A stretch of 57,629 nucleotides of DNA from Janibacter limosus NBRC 16128 (lineage in GTDB: Bacteria > Actinomycetota > Actinomycetes > Actinomycetales > Dermatophilaceae): positions 1 to 57,629 of the forward strand of contig NZ_BCSS01000021.1 in NCBI RefSeq assembly GCF_001570985.1. Reading direction: 5' to 3'. Below, in pieces: positions 8,008 to 14,834 of the stretch (positions are counted from its first letter, which is position 1; the number at the start of each line of letters is the position of its first letter). Under the pieces are notes generated by a model. That model searched no databases and had not been told where the DNA came from. It saw only the letters and a list, made by a program, of their open reading frames with translations. The position numbers were made by a program, and so were the translations under genes.

Positions 8008-9216
8008 CTACCGGCGTGAGGCCTGCCAGGTGATGATCCGGTCCAGGGCCTCGGCGATGGCATCCGGTCCGGCCGCGAGGGACAGGCGCACGCACCGCGA
8101 GCCGACGACCGGGTCGAAGTCGCCTCCCGGTGTGACCGCCACACCGGTCGCCTCGAGCAGCGCCGATGCGTACTCCCGAGCATCGGCGAAGCCCGCGAGC
8201 TGGTCCCCCAGCTCCGCCCAGTAGTAGAAGGCACCGTCGGCGGGCGCCGCTGCGCCCCAGCCGAGCTCGGGGGCGTGCTCGAGCAGCACCTCACGGGCCC
8301 GAGCGAAGTCGAGCCGTGCCGCCTCACCCTGGGCGTAGGACTCCTCGGTGAAGGCAGCGACGGCGGCCTCCTGCGCACCGGCCGGCGGGCAGAGCGCGAT
8401 GTTGCCGGCCAGCGCGTCGACGGCCGCGCGCAGGTCCTGCGGGACGAGCAGCCAGCCGAGCCGCCAGCCGGTCATCCCCCAGTACTTGCTGAAGGAGGAG
8501 ACGACGATGGCGTGCTCGTCGATCTCGCGGGCACAGACCCCCTTCGCATCGGGTGACGCGGGATCGGCGTACGTGACGCCGTGGTAGATCTCGTCGCTCA
8601 CCAACCGCACGCCGTGGGCGCTGCACCAGGCGGCGATCGCGGTGAGCTCACCGCGGTCGACCATCGTGCCCGTCGGGTTGGCGGGCGAGGCGAGGACGAG
8701 CCCGGCGAGCGGGGCCTGCGCGTGCGCCGCCTCGAGCTGGGCGACGGTGGGCTGGTAGCGCTCGGCCGGACCGGTCTCGATGTCGACGACCTCGCAGCCG
8801 AGGCTGGCGAGGATGTTGCGATAGGCGGGGTACCCCGGCTGCGCGAGTGCCACCCGGTCGCCGTGGTCGAAGGCCGCGAGGAAGGCGAGGACGAAACCGC
8901 CCGACGAGCCGGTGGTGACCGCCACCTCCGACGGGTCGAGGTCGAGGCCGTACCAGCGGGCGTAGTGACCGGCGATCGCCGCGCGCAGCGGGGCGATCCC
9001 CAGCGCCGGCGTGTAACCGAGAGACCGCTGCTCGGCGTGGGTGCGCGCGGCGGCCGCGTGGACCGCGCTCGGCGCGCCCTGGCTGGGCTCCCCCGCACAC
9101 AGCGAGATGACCTCCCTTCCCTCTGCGCGCATGCGGGCGACGGTGGCGAGGACGTCCATGACCTCGAAGGGGGCGACGGCCGATCGTGCGGATGGAGCGA
9201 AGGGAGATGACGTCAT
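8008..9216 (-). CDS. pyridoxal phosphate-dependent aminotransferase, class I/II
   Basis: A 402-residue fold-type I aminotransferase of the AspC/AlaA-like group. The PLP-binding lysine lies in VSSFSKYWGMTGWRLGW. Other signatures are ASPANPTGTM (substrate/PLP contact), SDEIYHG (Asp that pairs with the pyridine nitrogen) and TTGSSGGF near residue 100. It should transfer an amino group between an amino acid and a 2-oxo acid; the specificity cannot be read from sequence. The ATG at 9216 matches the family length; a longer open frame upstream runs through putP and is not coding. It is divergent from putP. Confidence 0.93.
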   Translation of the reverse strand: MTSSPFAPSARSAVAPFEVMDVLATVARMRAEGREVISLCAGEPSQGAPSAVHAAAARTHAEQRSLGYTPALGIAPLRAAIAGHYARWYGLDLDPSEVAVTTGSSGGFVLAFLAAFDHGDRVALAQPGYPAYRNILASLGCEVVDIETGPAERYQPTVAQLEAAHAQAPLAGLVLASPANPTGTMVDRGELTAIAAWCSAHGVRLVSDEIYHGVTYADPASPDAKGVCAREIDEHAIVVSSFSKYWGMTGWRLGWLLVPQDLRAAVDALAGNIALCPPAGAQEAAVAAFTEESYAQGEAARLDFARAREVLLEHAPELGWGAAAPADGAFYYWAELGDQLAGFADAREYASALLEATGVAVTPGGDFDPVVGSRCVRLSLAAGPDAIAEALDRIITWQASRR

Positions 9217-9294
9217 GGCCACATCCTCACACCGGCCCCTTCGAGACGGTCGCTGCGCGACCTCCTCAGGGAGCGAGAGGTGTGACGACGGCGG

Positions 9295-9300
9295 TACAGT
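9295..9300 (+). promoter_or_regulatory. -10 candidate for putP
   Basis: TACAGT fits the actinobacterial TAnnnT -10 hexamer and leaves room for a leader of about 40 bases, with an AAGGA ribosome-binding site 7 bases before the putP ATG. No convincing -35 is visible. Confidence 0.3.
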
Positions 9301-9345
9301 CGCCCGGCCACACCCTGCAGCGACACCCGAGAGCAAGGACACGCC

Positions 9346-10872
9346 ATGTCGGAGACGAGCTACCAGATGATCGCGATCGGGGTGTACTTCGCGCTGATGA
9401 TCGCCATCGGGTTCTACGCCTACACGCGCACCCGCAACATCGACGGCTACATGCTCGCCGAGCGCGGGCTGCACCCGGCCGTCGCGGCGCTGTCCGCCAA
9501 CGCCGCCGACATGTCCGGGTGGCTCCTCATGGGTCTGCCCGGCGCGATCTACGCCTCCGGCCTCATCGAGTCGTGGATCGCCATCGGCCTGACCATCGGC
9601 GCCTGGCTCAACTGGAAGTACGTGGCCCCGCGGCTGCGCGCCTACACCGAGATCGCCGGTGACTCGATCACCATCCCCAGCTTCTTCGAGCGGCGGCTGC
9701 GCGACCACACGCACGTGCTGCGCATCGTCGCGGCGCTGATCATCCTCGTCTTCTTCACCTTCTACGTCTCCTCCGGCATGGTCGCGGCGGGCAAGTTCTT
9801 CGAGAGCTCCTTCGGCTGGACCTACCTGCACGGTGTGCTGCTCGTCGCGGCGATCACGCTGCTCTACACGCTCTTCGGTGGCTTCCTCGGGGCCACGCTC
9901 ACCGACGTCGCCCAGGGTCTGCTGATGTTTGCCGCGCTCGTCGCCGTGCCGATCGTGGCCGTGATCACGATGGGCTCGCCCGGCGACATCGTCTCCGACG
10001 TCCGGGCCGTCAACCCCGACGCCTTCAACCTCTTCGCCGGCAACGACGGCGTCGTGCTGCTCGCCATCAGCATCTTCTCGACCGCCGCATGGGGCCTGGG
10101 CTACTTCGGCCAGCCGCACATCATCGTGCGTTTCATGGCGCTGCGCAGCCCCGCAGATGCTCACTACGGGCGGATCGTCAGCACGACCTGGATGATCATC
10201 ACCGGCCTCGGTGCCGTCGCCACCGCCCTCATCGGTGTCGCCTACTTCAACGGCCCCGACCCGGCCAAGACGCTCGATGACCCGGAGACGGTCTTCCTCC
10301 TGCTCAGCCAGGTCTTCTTCCACCCGCTCGTCGCCGGCTTCGTCCTCGCGGCCGTGCTCGCCGCGATCATGTCGACGATGTCCAGCCAGCTCGTCGTCTG
10401 CTCCTCGGCCCTCGTCGAGGACCTCGTCAACCTGACCGGCCGCAAGGCCTCCGACAAGGCCCTGCTCATGTACGGCCGCATCGGCGTGCTCGTCGTCGCC
10501 CTCGTCGGCCTCGTGCTGGCACTCGACCCGAGCTCGGCCATCCTCGAGCTCGTTGCCTTCGCTTGGGCCGGCTTCGGCGCCGCGTTCGGCCCGATCGTCC
10601 TGCTGTCGCTGTACTGGCGCCGGCTCACCGCCACGGGCGCGCTGGCCGGCATGATCACCGGTGCGGTCACCGTCTTCGTCTGGGGCAATGTCGAGGTCCT
10701 GACCTCCACCATGTACGAGATCGTGCCCGGCTTCATCCTCAACCTGCTCGTCGCGGTCGGGATCTCCCTGATGAAGCCCTCCCCCAACCCGGAGGTGGAC
10801 GAGGAGTTCACCCTGATGGAGCGCGAGCTGTCGGCCTCCCGCGGGGACATCGACCTCACGACGGTGTCGTAG
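9346..10872 (+). CDS. putP: sodium/proline symporter
   Basis: A 508-residue sodium:solute symporter of the SSS family with about 13 hydrophobic helices. The sodium/proline site segment ALSANAADMSGWLLMGLPGA near residue 55 matches the PutP signature, and the ATMSTMSSQL-type motif appears later as IMSTMSSQLVV. It imports proline with sodium as a nutrient or osmoprotectant. AAGGA precedes the ATG. The 3' end overlaps the convergent membrane-protein gene by 17 bases. The gene is monocistronic, with no proline catabolic gene next to it, so an osmoprotection role is as likely as a nutritional one. Confidence 0.95.
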   Translation: MSETSYQMIAIGVYFALMIAIGFYAYTRTRNIDGYMLAERGLHPAVAALSANAADMSGWLLMGLPGAIYASGLIESWIAIGLTIGAWLNWKYVAPRLRAYTEIAGDSITIPSFFERRLRDHTHVLRIVAALIILVFFTFYVSSGMVAAGKFFESSFGWTYLHGVLLVAAITLLYTLFGGFLGATLTDVAQGLLMFAALVAVPIVAVITMGSPGDIVSDVRAVNPDAFNLFAGNDGVVLLAISIFSTAAWGLGYFGQPHIIVRFMALRSPADAHYGRIVSTTWMIITGLGAVATALIGVAYFNGPDPAKTLDDPETVFLLLSQVFFHPLVAGFVLAAVLAAIMSTMSSQLVVCSSALVEDLVNLTGRKASDKALLMYGRIGVLVVALVGLVLALDPSSAILELVAFAWAGFGAAFGPIVLLSLYWRRLTATGALAGMITGAVTVFVWGNVEVLTSTMYEIVPGFILNLLVAVGISLMKPSPNPEVDEEFTLMERELSASRGDIDLTTVS

Positions 10873-11590
10873 CCGACCTCTCGTCGAGGCGCCACCACTC
10901 ACCGAGCGACGTGGCGCGGGCCTCCTCCGCCCGCGCGACGTCGATGAGGTCCCGCTCCTGCAGGATCGTCAGGATGGTCTCCCGCTCCTCACGCATCGCC
11001 TGCTGCTCGACCTCGGGCAGCGCCTGGACCCGCTGGGCCAGCTCGATCTCGCGGCGGTCCGGCACGGTGGGTCGCGAGGCACCCAGATGGGCGACGAGGA
11101 CGGCCACGGCGAGCAGCCCGGTGGCGATGATCGGCGCGAGGATGCCCTGGGCCGCGTGCGCGGACATGCCGAGGGCGAACCACCACGGCGCCACCATCGC
11201 CGACAGCAGGGCCAGGACGGCGCATGCGACCGCCGCCCCGCTGCGCTCGCGCCCTCGACGCCACCAGTCGAGGAGCACCCATGCCTGACCGATCGCCGCG
11301 AACCAGAAGGTCAGGTGCACCCCCGTCCCGAGACCGTCGCCGTGGAAGCCCTCGCCCGACATCCGACTGCCGAAGTCGTCTCCACCCAACGGAAGCAGCA
11401 GCCCCGCGGGCGCCGAGATCATCGCGAGCGCCTTGACCGCCCCGGCCGCCATCTGCCAGCGAGCCCAGCCACGCAGCGACGGCGTCAGCCGGATCTGCTG
11501 CCACTCGAGGATCCCGAAGTCGACCCCCTGGGAGAAGTCTCCTTCCCGCGCGTGGCGCACGGCATCGCTCATCGTCCCCATCTCATCCAC
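10856..11590 (-). CDS. hypothetical four-helix membrane protein
   Basis: An up to 244-residue protein with four predicted membrane segments (about residues 48-70, 88-112, 118-142 and 148-170) and a charged, helical C-terminal tail. I do not recognise the family. The longest form starts at GTG 11590, overlapping the TrmH stop. ATG codons at 11581 and 11572 are equally possible; a GGTGG element sits upstream of 11581. It is co-directional with and downstream of the TrmH gene, so the two may be co-transcribed. Its 3' end overlaps the convergent putP gene. Confidence 0.7.
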   Translation of the reverse strand: MDEMGTMSDAVRHAREGDFSQGVDFGILEWQQIRLTPSLRGWARWQMAAGAVKALAMISAPAGLLLPLGGDDFGSRMSGEGFHGDGLGTGVHLTFWFAAIGQAWVLLDWWRRGRERSGAAVACAVLALLSAMVAPWWFALGMSAHAAQGILAPIIATGLLAVAVLVAHLGASRPTVPDRREIELAQRVQALPEVEQQAMREERETILTILQERDLIDVARAEEARATSLGEWWRLDERSATTPS

Positions 11591-12290
11591 CGTCGGGCAC
11601 CTGTCCGAAGTGGTGCCGCCGTACCCACGCGTGCATCGCGATGGCTGCGGCGGCGCCGGCGTTCATCGACCGGGTCGAGCCGAACTGGCTGATCTCGAGG
11701 ACGTCGTCGCACGCAGCCAGCATCTCCGCGGAGATCCCGGGCCCCTCTTGGCCGAAGACGAGCACGCAGCCTCGCGGCAGGTCGTAGGTCTCGATCGGGA
11801 CCGAGCCGGGGACGTTGTCGATGCCGATGAGGCGAAGGGGGGTCCCCCCTTCGCCCGCGGTGCTCGCCCACTCCACGAGGTCGGCGACGTCCGGGTGATG
11901 GTGCTCCACCTGGTAGCGGTCGGTGACCATCGCGCCGCGACGGTTCCACCGTCGCTTGCCGACGATGTGGAAGGCGGCGGCACCGAGCGCATTGGCGGTG
12001 CGCACGACGGAGCCGATGTTGAAGTCGTGCTCCCAGTTCTCGATCGCGACGTGGAAGTCGTGGCGGCGCGTGGCCAGGTCCGCCGTGATCGCGTCGTGGG
12101 ACCAGTAGCGGTACCGATCCTCGACATTGCGCCGGTCCCCGCCGCGCAGGAGCTCGGGGTCGAGTCGGGCGTCCTCGGGCCAGGGACCGTCCCACGGACC
12201 GACGCCGTGGCTCACAGGGGGCGTCGAGACTTCGCCCTTAGCCTTGGCATGATCATCCGGGGTCCGCACGGACCCCAACGTAGACGCCAC
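11583..12290 (-). CDS. TrmH/SpoU family RNA 2'-O-ribose methyltransferase
   Basis: A 235-residue SPOUT methyltransferase that moves a methyl group from SAM to a ribose 2'-OH in rRNA or tRNA. The three family motifs are clear: NIGSVVRTANALG (motif 1), FGQEGPGIS (motif 2) and QFGSTRSMNAGAAAAIAM (motif 3, part of the knotted SAM site). The target nucleotide is unknown. The start is uncertain: GTG 12290 gives the longest form but would include a hairpin (12259-12276) within the shared promoter region with dedA, and a GTG at 12212 is possible. An unusual 25-base palindrome (11831-11855) lies inside the gene. Confidence 0.92.
   Translation of the reverse strand: MASTLGSVRTPDDHAKAKGEVSTPPVSHGVGPWDGPWPEDARLDPELLRGGDRRNVEDRYRYWSHDAITADLATRRHDFHVAIENWEHDFNIGSVVRTANALGAAAFHIVGKRRWNRRGAMVTDRYQVEHHHPDVADLVEWASTAGEGGTPLRLIGIDNVPGSVPIETYDLPRGCVLVFGQEGPGISAEMLAACDDVLEISQFGSTRSMNAGAAAAIAMHAWVRRHHFGQVPDGG
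11831..11855. repeat. 25-base perfect palindrome inside the TrmH gene
   Basis: Twelve-base arms GGCGAAGGGGGG and CCCCCCTTCGCC flank a single T. The arms contain the heptamer CGAAGGG, which recurs throughout the window. It is in frame within coding sequence and could pause polymerase or be a neutral repeat. Confidence 0.6.
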
Positions 12291-12307
12291 CGCCTCGGAA
12301 GGACTGC

Positions 12308-12958
12308 ATGAACACCGTCGTCGACTGGGTCCTCGCCCTCATGGACAGCATCGGGGGCCCCGGGATCGCGCTCGGCATCTTCCTGGAAAACCTCTTTCCG
12401 CCGATCCCCAGCGAGGTGATCCTGCCGCTGGCCGGCTTCACCGCGGCGACGGGTCGCTACTCGATCGTCGAAGCGGTCCTGTGGGCGACGCTCGGCTCGG
12501 TCACGGGCGCGCTGCTGCTGTACGGGATCGGTGCCGCGCTGGGTCTGGACCGGCTCAAGGTCATCGCGCACAAGATGCCGTTGGTCGACGTCGCCGACAT
12601 CGACAAGACGGACATCTGGTTCACCAAGCACGGCCCCAAGGCCGTCTTCTTCGGCCGATTCGTCCCCGGAATCCGAAGCCTCATCTCCATCCCTGCCGGC
12701 ATCGACCGGATGCCGCTGGGGCAGTTCCTCGGGTACACGACCGCGGGCTCGCTCATCTGGAACAGCCTCTTCGTCTGGATCGGCTTCCAGCTCGGCGACC
12801 GCTACGACCTCGTCGAGCAGTACATGGACCCCATCAGCAAGGTCGTCTACCTGCTGATCATCCTCGCCGTGCTCGGGGTCATCGGGTGGATGGTCCTGCG
12901 CGCCCGGCGCCGCAGCCACGACCCGGACGACCACATCGACATCGAGACCCTCGACTGA
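12308..12958 (+). CDS. DedA family membrane protein
   Basis: A 216-residue integral membrane protein of the DedA/SNARE-associated family. It shows the N-terminal re-entrant segment ENLFPPIPSEVILPLAG with the conserved Glu and the arginine motif GRFVPGIRSLISIPAG, both needed for function in characterised members. Members act as undecaprenyl-phosphate or phospholipid flippases and affect membrane potential and drug resistance; the exact substrate here is unknown. GGAAGGA precedes the ATG. It is monocistronic and divergent from the TrmH gene. Confidence 0.93.
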   Translation: MNTVVDWVLALMDSIGGPGIALGIFLENLFPPIPSEVILPLAGFTAATGRYSIVEAVLWATLGSVTGALLLYGIGAALGLDRLKVIAHKMPLVDVADIDKTDIWFTKHGPKAVFFGRFVPGIRSLISIPAGIDRMPLGQFLGYTTAGSLIWNSLFVWIGFQLGDRYDLVEQYMDPISKVVYLLIILAVLGVIGWMVLRARRRSHDPDDHIDIETLD

Positions 12959-13026
12959 CATTTCGGCCGGTGTGCGGCAGGCGCCGAGCGGGGGAAATTC
13001 GCTCGTGCGGTGTCGGGGGTGACCCG

Positions 13027-13032
13027 TAGGGT
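13027..13032 (+). promoter_or_regulatory. -10 candidate for a leaderless ABC transporter transcript
   Basis: TAGGGT ends 8 bases before the ATG at 13041, and no ribosome-binding site lies between them. This spacing predicts a leaderless mRNA. Confidence 0.4.
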
Positions 13033-13040
13033 TTTCGGAC

Positions 13041-14006
13041 ATGACCGCACCCGTGATCGAGGCCACCGGCCTGGTGAAGACGTTTGGCGACTTCGTCGCC
13101 GTCGACGACGTGAGCTTCGAGGTCCCGAGAGGCACGGTCTTCGGGCTCCTGGGACCCAACGGCGCCGGCAAGACGACCACCGTCCGCATGATGACCACCC
13201 TCGCGATCCCGACCAGCGGGTCCGCCCGCGTCGCCGGGTACGACGTCGTGACCCAGCCCGACGCCGTGCGCGCGAGCATGGGCCTCACTGCGCAGGGCGC
13301 GACCGTCGACGACCTGCTGACCGGCCGGGAAAATCTGCGGCTCATCGGCGACCTCTACGGGTTGCCCGGTCGCGAGGTGAAGCGGCGCGCCGACGATCTG
13401 CTCGAGCGCTTTTCGCTCACCGAGGCGGGCAACAAGGTGGTCAAGGACTACTCCGGCGGCATGCGGCGACGCATCGACCTGGCCGTCAGCCTCATCGCGC
13501 ACCCGGCCGTGCTCTTCCTCGACGAGCCGACGACCGGCCTCGACCCGCGCAGCCGGGTCGAGCTGTGGGACGTGCTGCGTGACCTCGTGCGTGACGGCAC
13601 CACCCTGCTGCTCACCACTCAGTACCTTGATGAGGCCGACCAGCTGGCCGACCGCGTGTGCGTCATCGACCACGGTCAGATCATCGCCCAGGGCACCCCG
13701 CTGGAGCTGAAGAACCAGTCGGGCGCGACGAGCCTGGTCGTCACCGTGTCGCGGCACGACGAGGTGTCCCGGGCTGCCGACCTGGTCCGTGGAGTCGTCG
13801 GCGACCTCCACGTCGACTCCGACGCCCGTCGTCTCACCGCGCCGGGCGCGGAGGTCTCGGAGCTGACCCGCATCGCGGCGGTGCTCGACGGCGTGGGCAT
13901 CGAGGTCGACGACCTGGGCATGCAGCGTCCCAGCCTCGACGACGTCTTCCTCTCCCTCACGGGCCACATGGCCGAGGAGACCAGCAACCAGGAGGTCCCC
14001 CAATGA
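13041..14006 (+). CDS. DrrA-type ABC transporter ATP-binding protein
   Basis: A 321-residue ATPase of the daunorubicin-resistance type. Walker A is GPNGAGKTT (about residue 39), the ABC signature YSGGMRRRIDLA, Walker B VLFLDEPTTGLDP, and a C-terminal DUF4162-like domain follows. It powers the membrane protein encoded next, with which it overlaps by 4 bases (ATGA), so a two-component exporter is formed. Such pairs export hydrophobic drugs or lipids; the substrate is unknown. A TAGGGT box 8 bases upstream suggests leaderless translation. Confidence 0.95.
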   Translation: MTAPVIEATGLVKTFGDFVAVDDVSFEVPRGTVFGLLGPNGAGKTTTVRMMTTLAIPTSGSARVAGYDVVTQPDAVRASMGLTAQGATVDDLLTGRENLRLIGDLYGLPGREVKRRADDLLERFSLTEAGNKVVKDYSGGMRRRIDLAVSLIAHPAVLFLDEPTTGLDPRSRVELWDVLRDLVRDGTTLLLTTQYLDEADQLADRVCVIDHGQIIAQGTPLELKNQSGATSLVVTVSRHDEVSRAADLVRGVVGDLHVDSDARRLTAPGAEVSELTRIAAVLDGVGIEVDDLGMQRPSLDDVFLSLTGHMAEETSNQEVPQ

Positions 14007-14821
14007 GCGTGGCCACACCGACCACCGGCGCTGGCCGGGTCCGTCAGATCACGACACTCGTGCGTCGCAACCTCACGCACATCAAGCGTCAGCCCGAGAT
14101 GCTCACCGATGTCACGATCCAGCCGATCATGTTCGTGCTGCTCTTCGCCTTCGTCTTCGGCGGCTCGATCCAGATCCCCGGCGTCGACTACAAGCCATGG
14201 CTGCTGCCGGGGATCATGGCGCAGACCATCGCCTTCAGCTCCTTCATCGTCGCCATCGGCCTCAACACCGACATCAGCAAGGGCATGGTCGACCGGCTCC
14301 GCTCCCTGCCGATCCGACGCTCCTCGATCCTCATCTCGCGCAGCATCGCCGCCCTCATCCACTCGAGCATCGGTGTCGCGGTCATGTCGGTGACGGGTCT
14401 CTTCATCGGCTGGCGCCTGCACGAGGGCGTGATCCACTCACTGATCGGCTACGCGCTGCTGCTGCTCTTCGGCTTCGCGATGATCTGGATCGGCATCCTC
14501 GTCGGCTCCGCGATGCGCTCGGTCGAGGCGGTCAACGGCCTGATGTTCACGACGATCTTCCCGATCACCTTCTTGTCCAATGCCTTCGCCCGCACCGACG
14601 TCATGCCGTCGTGGCTGCGCACGATCGCCGAGTGGAACCCCATCAGCTCCCTCAGCCAGGCCATGCGGGACAACTGGGGTGTCGCCGGTCAGCCACTGCG
14701 ACCCGATGCCCCGTGGCCACTGCACCACCCGGAGCTGGCGACGATCATCTGGTCCGTCGGCATCACCCTGGTCATCGCTCCACTGGCCCTGCGTGCCTTC
14801 AACGCGCGCACCACCGACTGA
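14003..14821 (+). CDS. DrrB-type ABC transporter permease
   Basis: A 272-residue ABC-2 type membrane protein with six predicted helices; the N-terminal cytoplasmic part is followed by QPIMFVLLFAFVFGGSI. The conserved ABC-2 segment before the last helices (NPISSLSQAMRDN) is present. It pairs with the preceding ATPase, whose stop it overlaps. The 13-base gap to the convergent large LuxR gene leaves little room for a terminator. Export of a hydrophobic compound is inferred from the family; the LuxR neighbour could be its regulator but is on the opposite strand. Confidence 0.93.
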   Translation: MSVATPTTGAGRVRQITTLVRRNLTHIKRQPEMLTDVTIQPIMFVLLFAFVFGGSIQIPGVDYKPWLLPGIMAQTIAFSSFIVAIGLNTDISKGMVDRLRSLPIRRSSILISRSIAALIHSSIGVAVMSVTGLFIGWRLHEGVIHSLIGYALLLLFGFAMIWIGILVGSAMRSVEAVNGLMFTTIFPITFLSNAFARTDVMPSWLRTIAEWNPISSLSQAMRDNWGVAGQPLRPDAPWPLHHPELATIIWSVGITLVIAPLALRAFNARTTD

Positions 14822-14834
14822 GGGTGGCTGCAGA

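Noticed and set aside
8003-8034. ATCACCT/AGGTGAT inverted repeat as a terminator of the lipoprotein gene
   Set aside because: The arms are only 7 bases with an 18-base loop and extend into the aminotransferase coding sequence.
9217-10902. N-terminal extension of the aminotransferase frame across putP
   Set aside because: The extension is antisense to putP and lacks aminotransferase character; the ATG at 9216 gives the normal family length.
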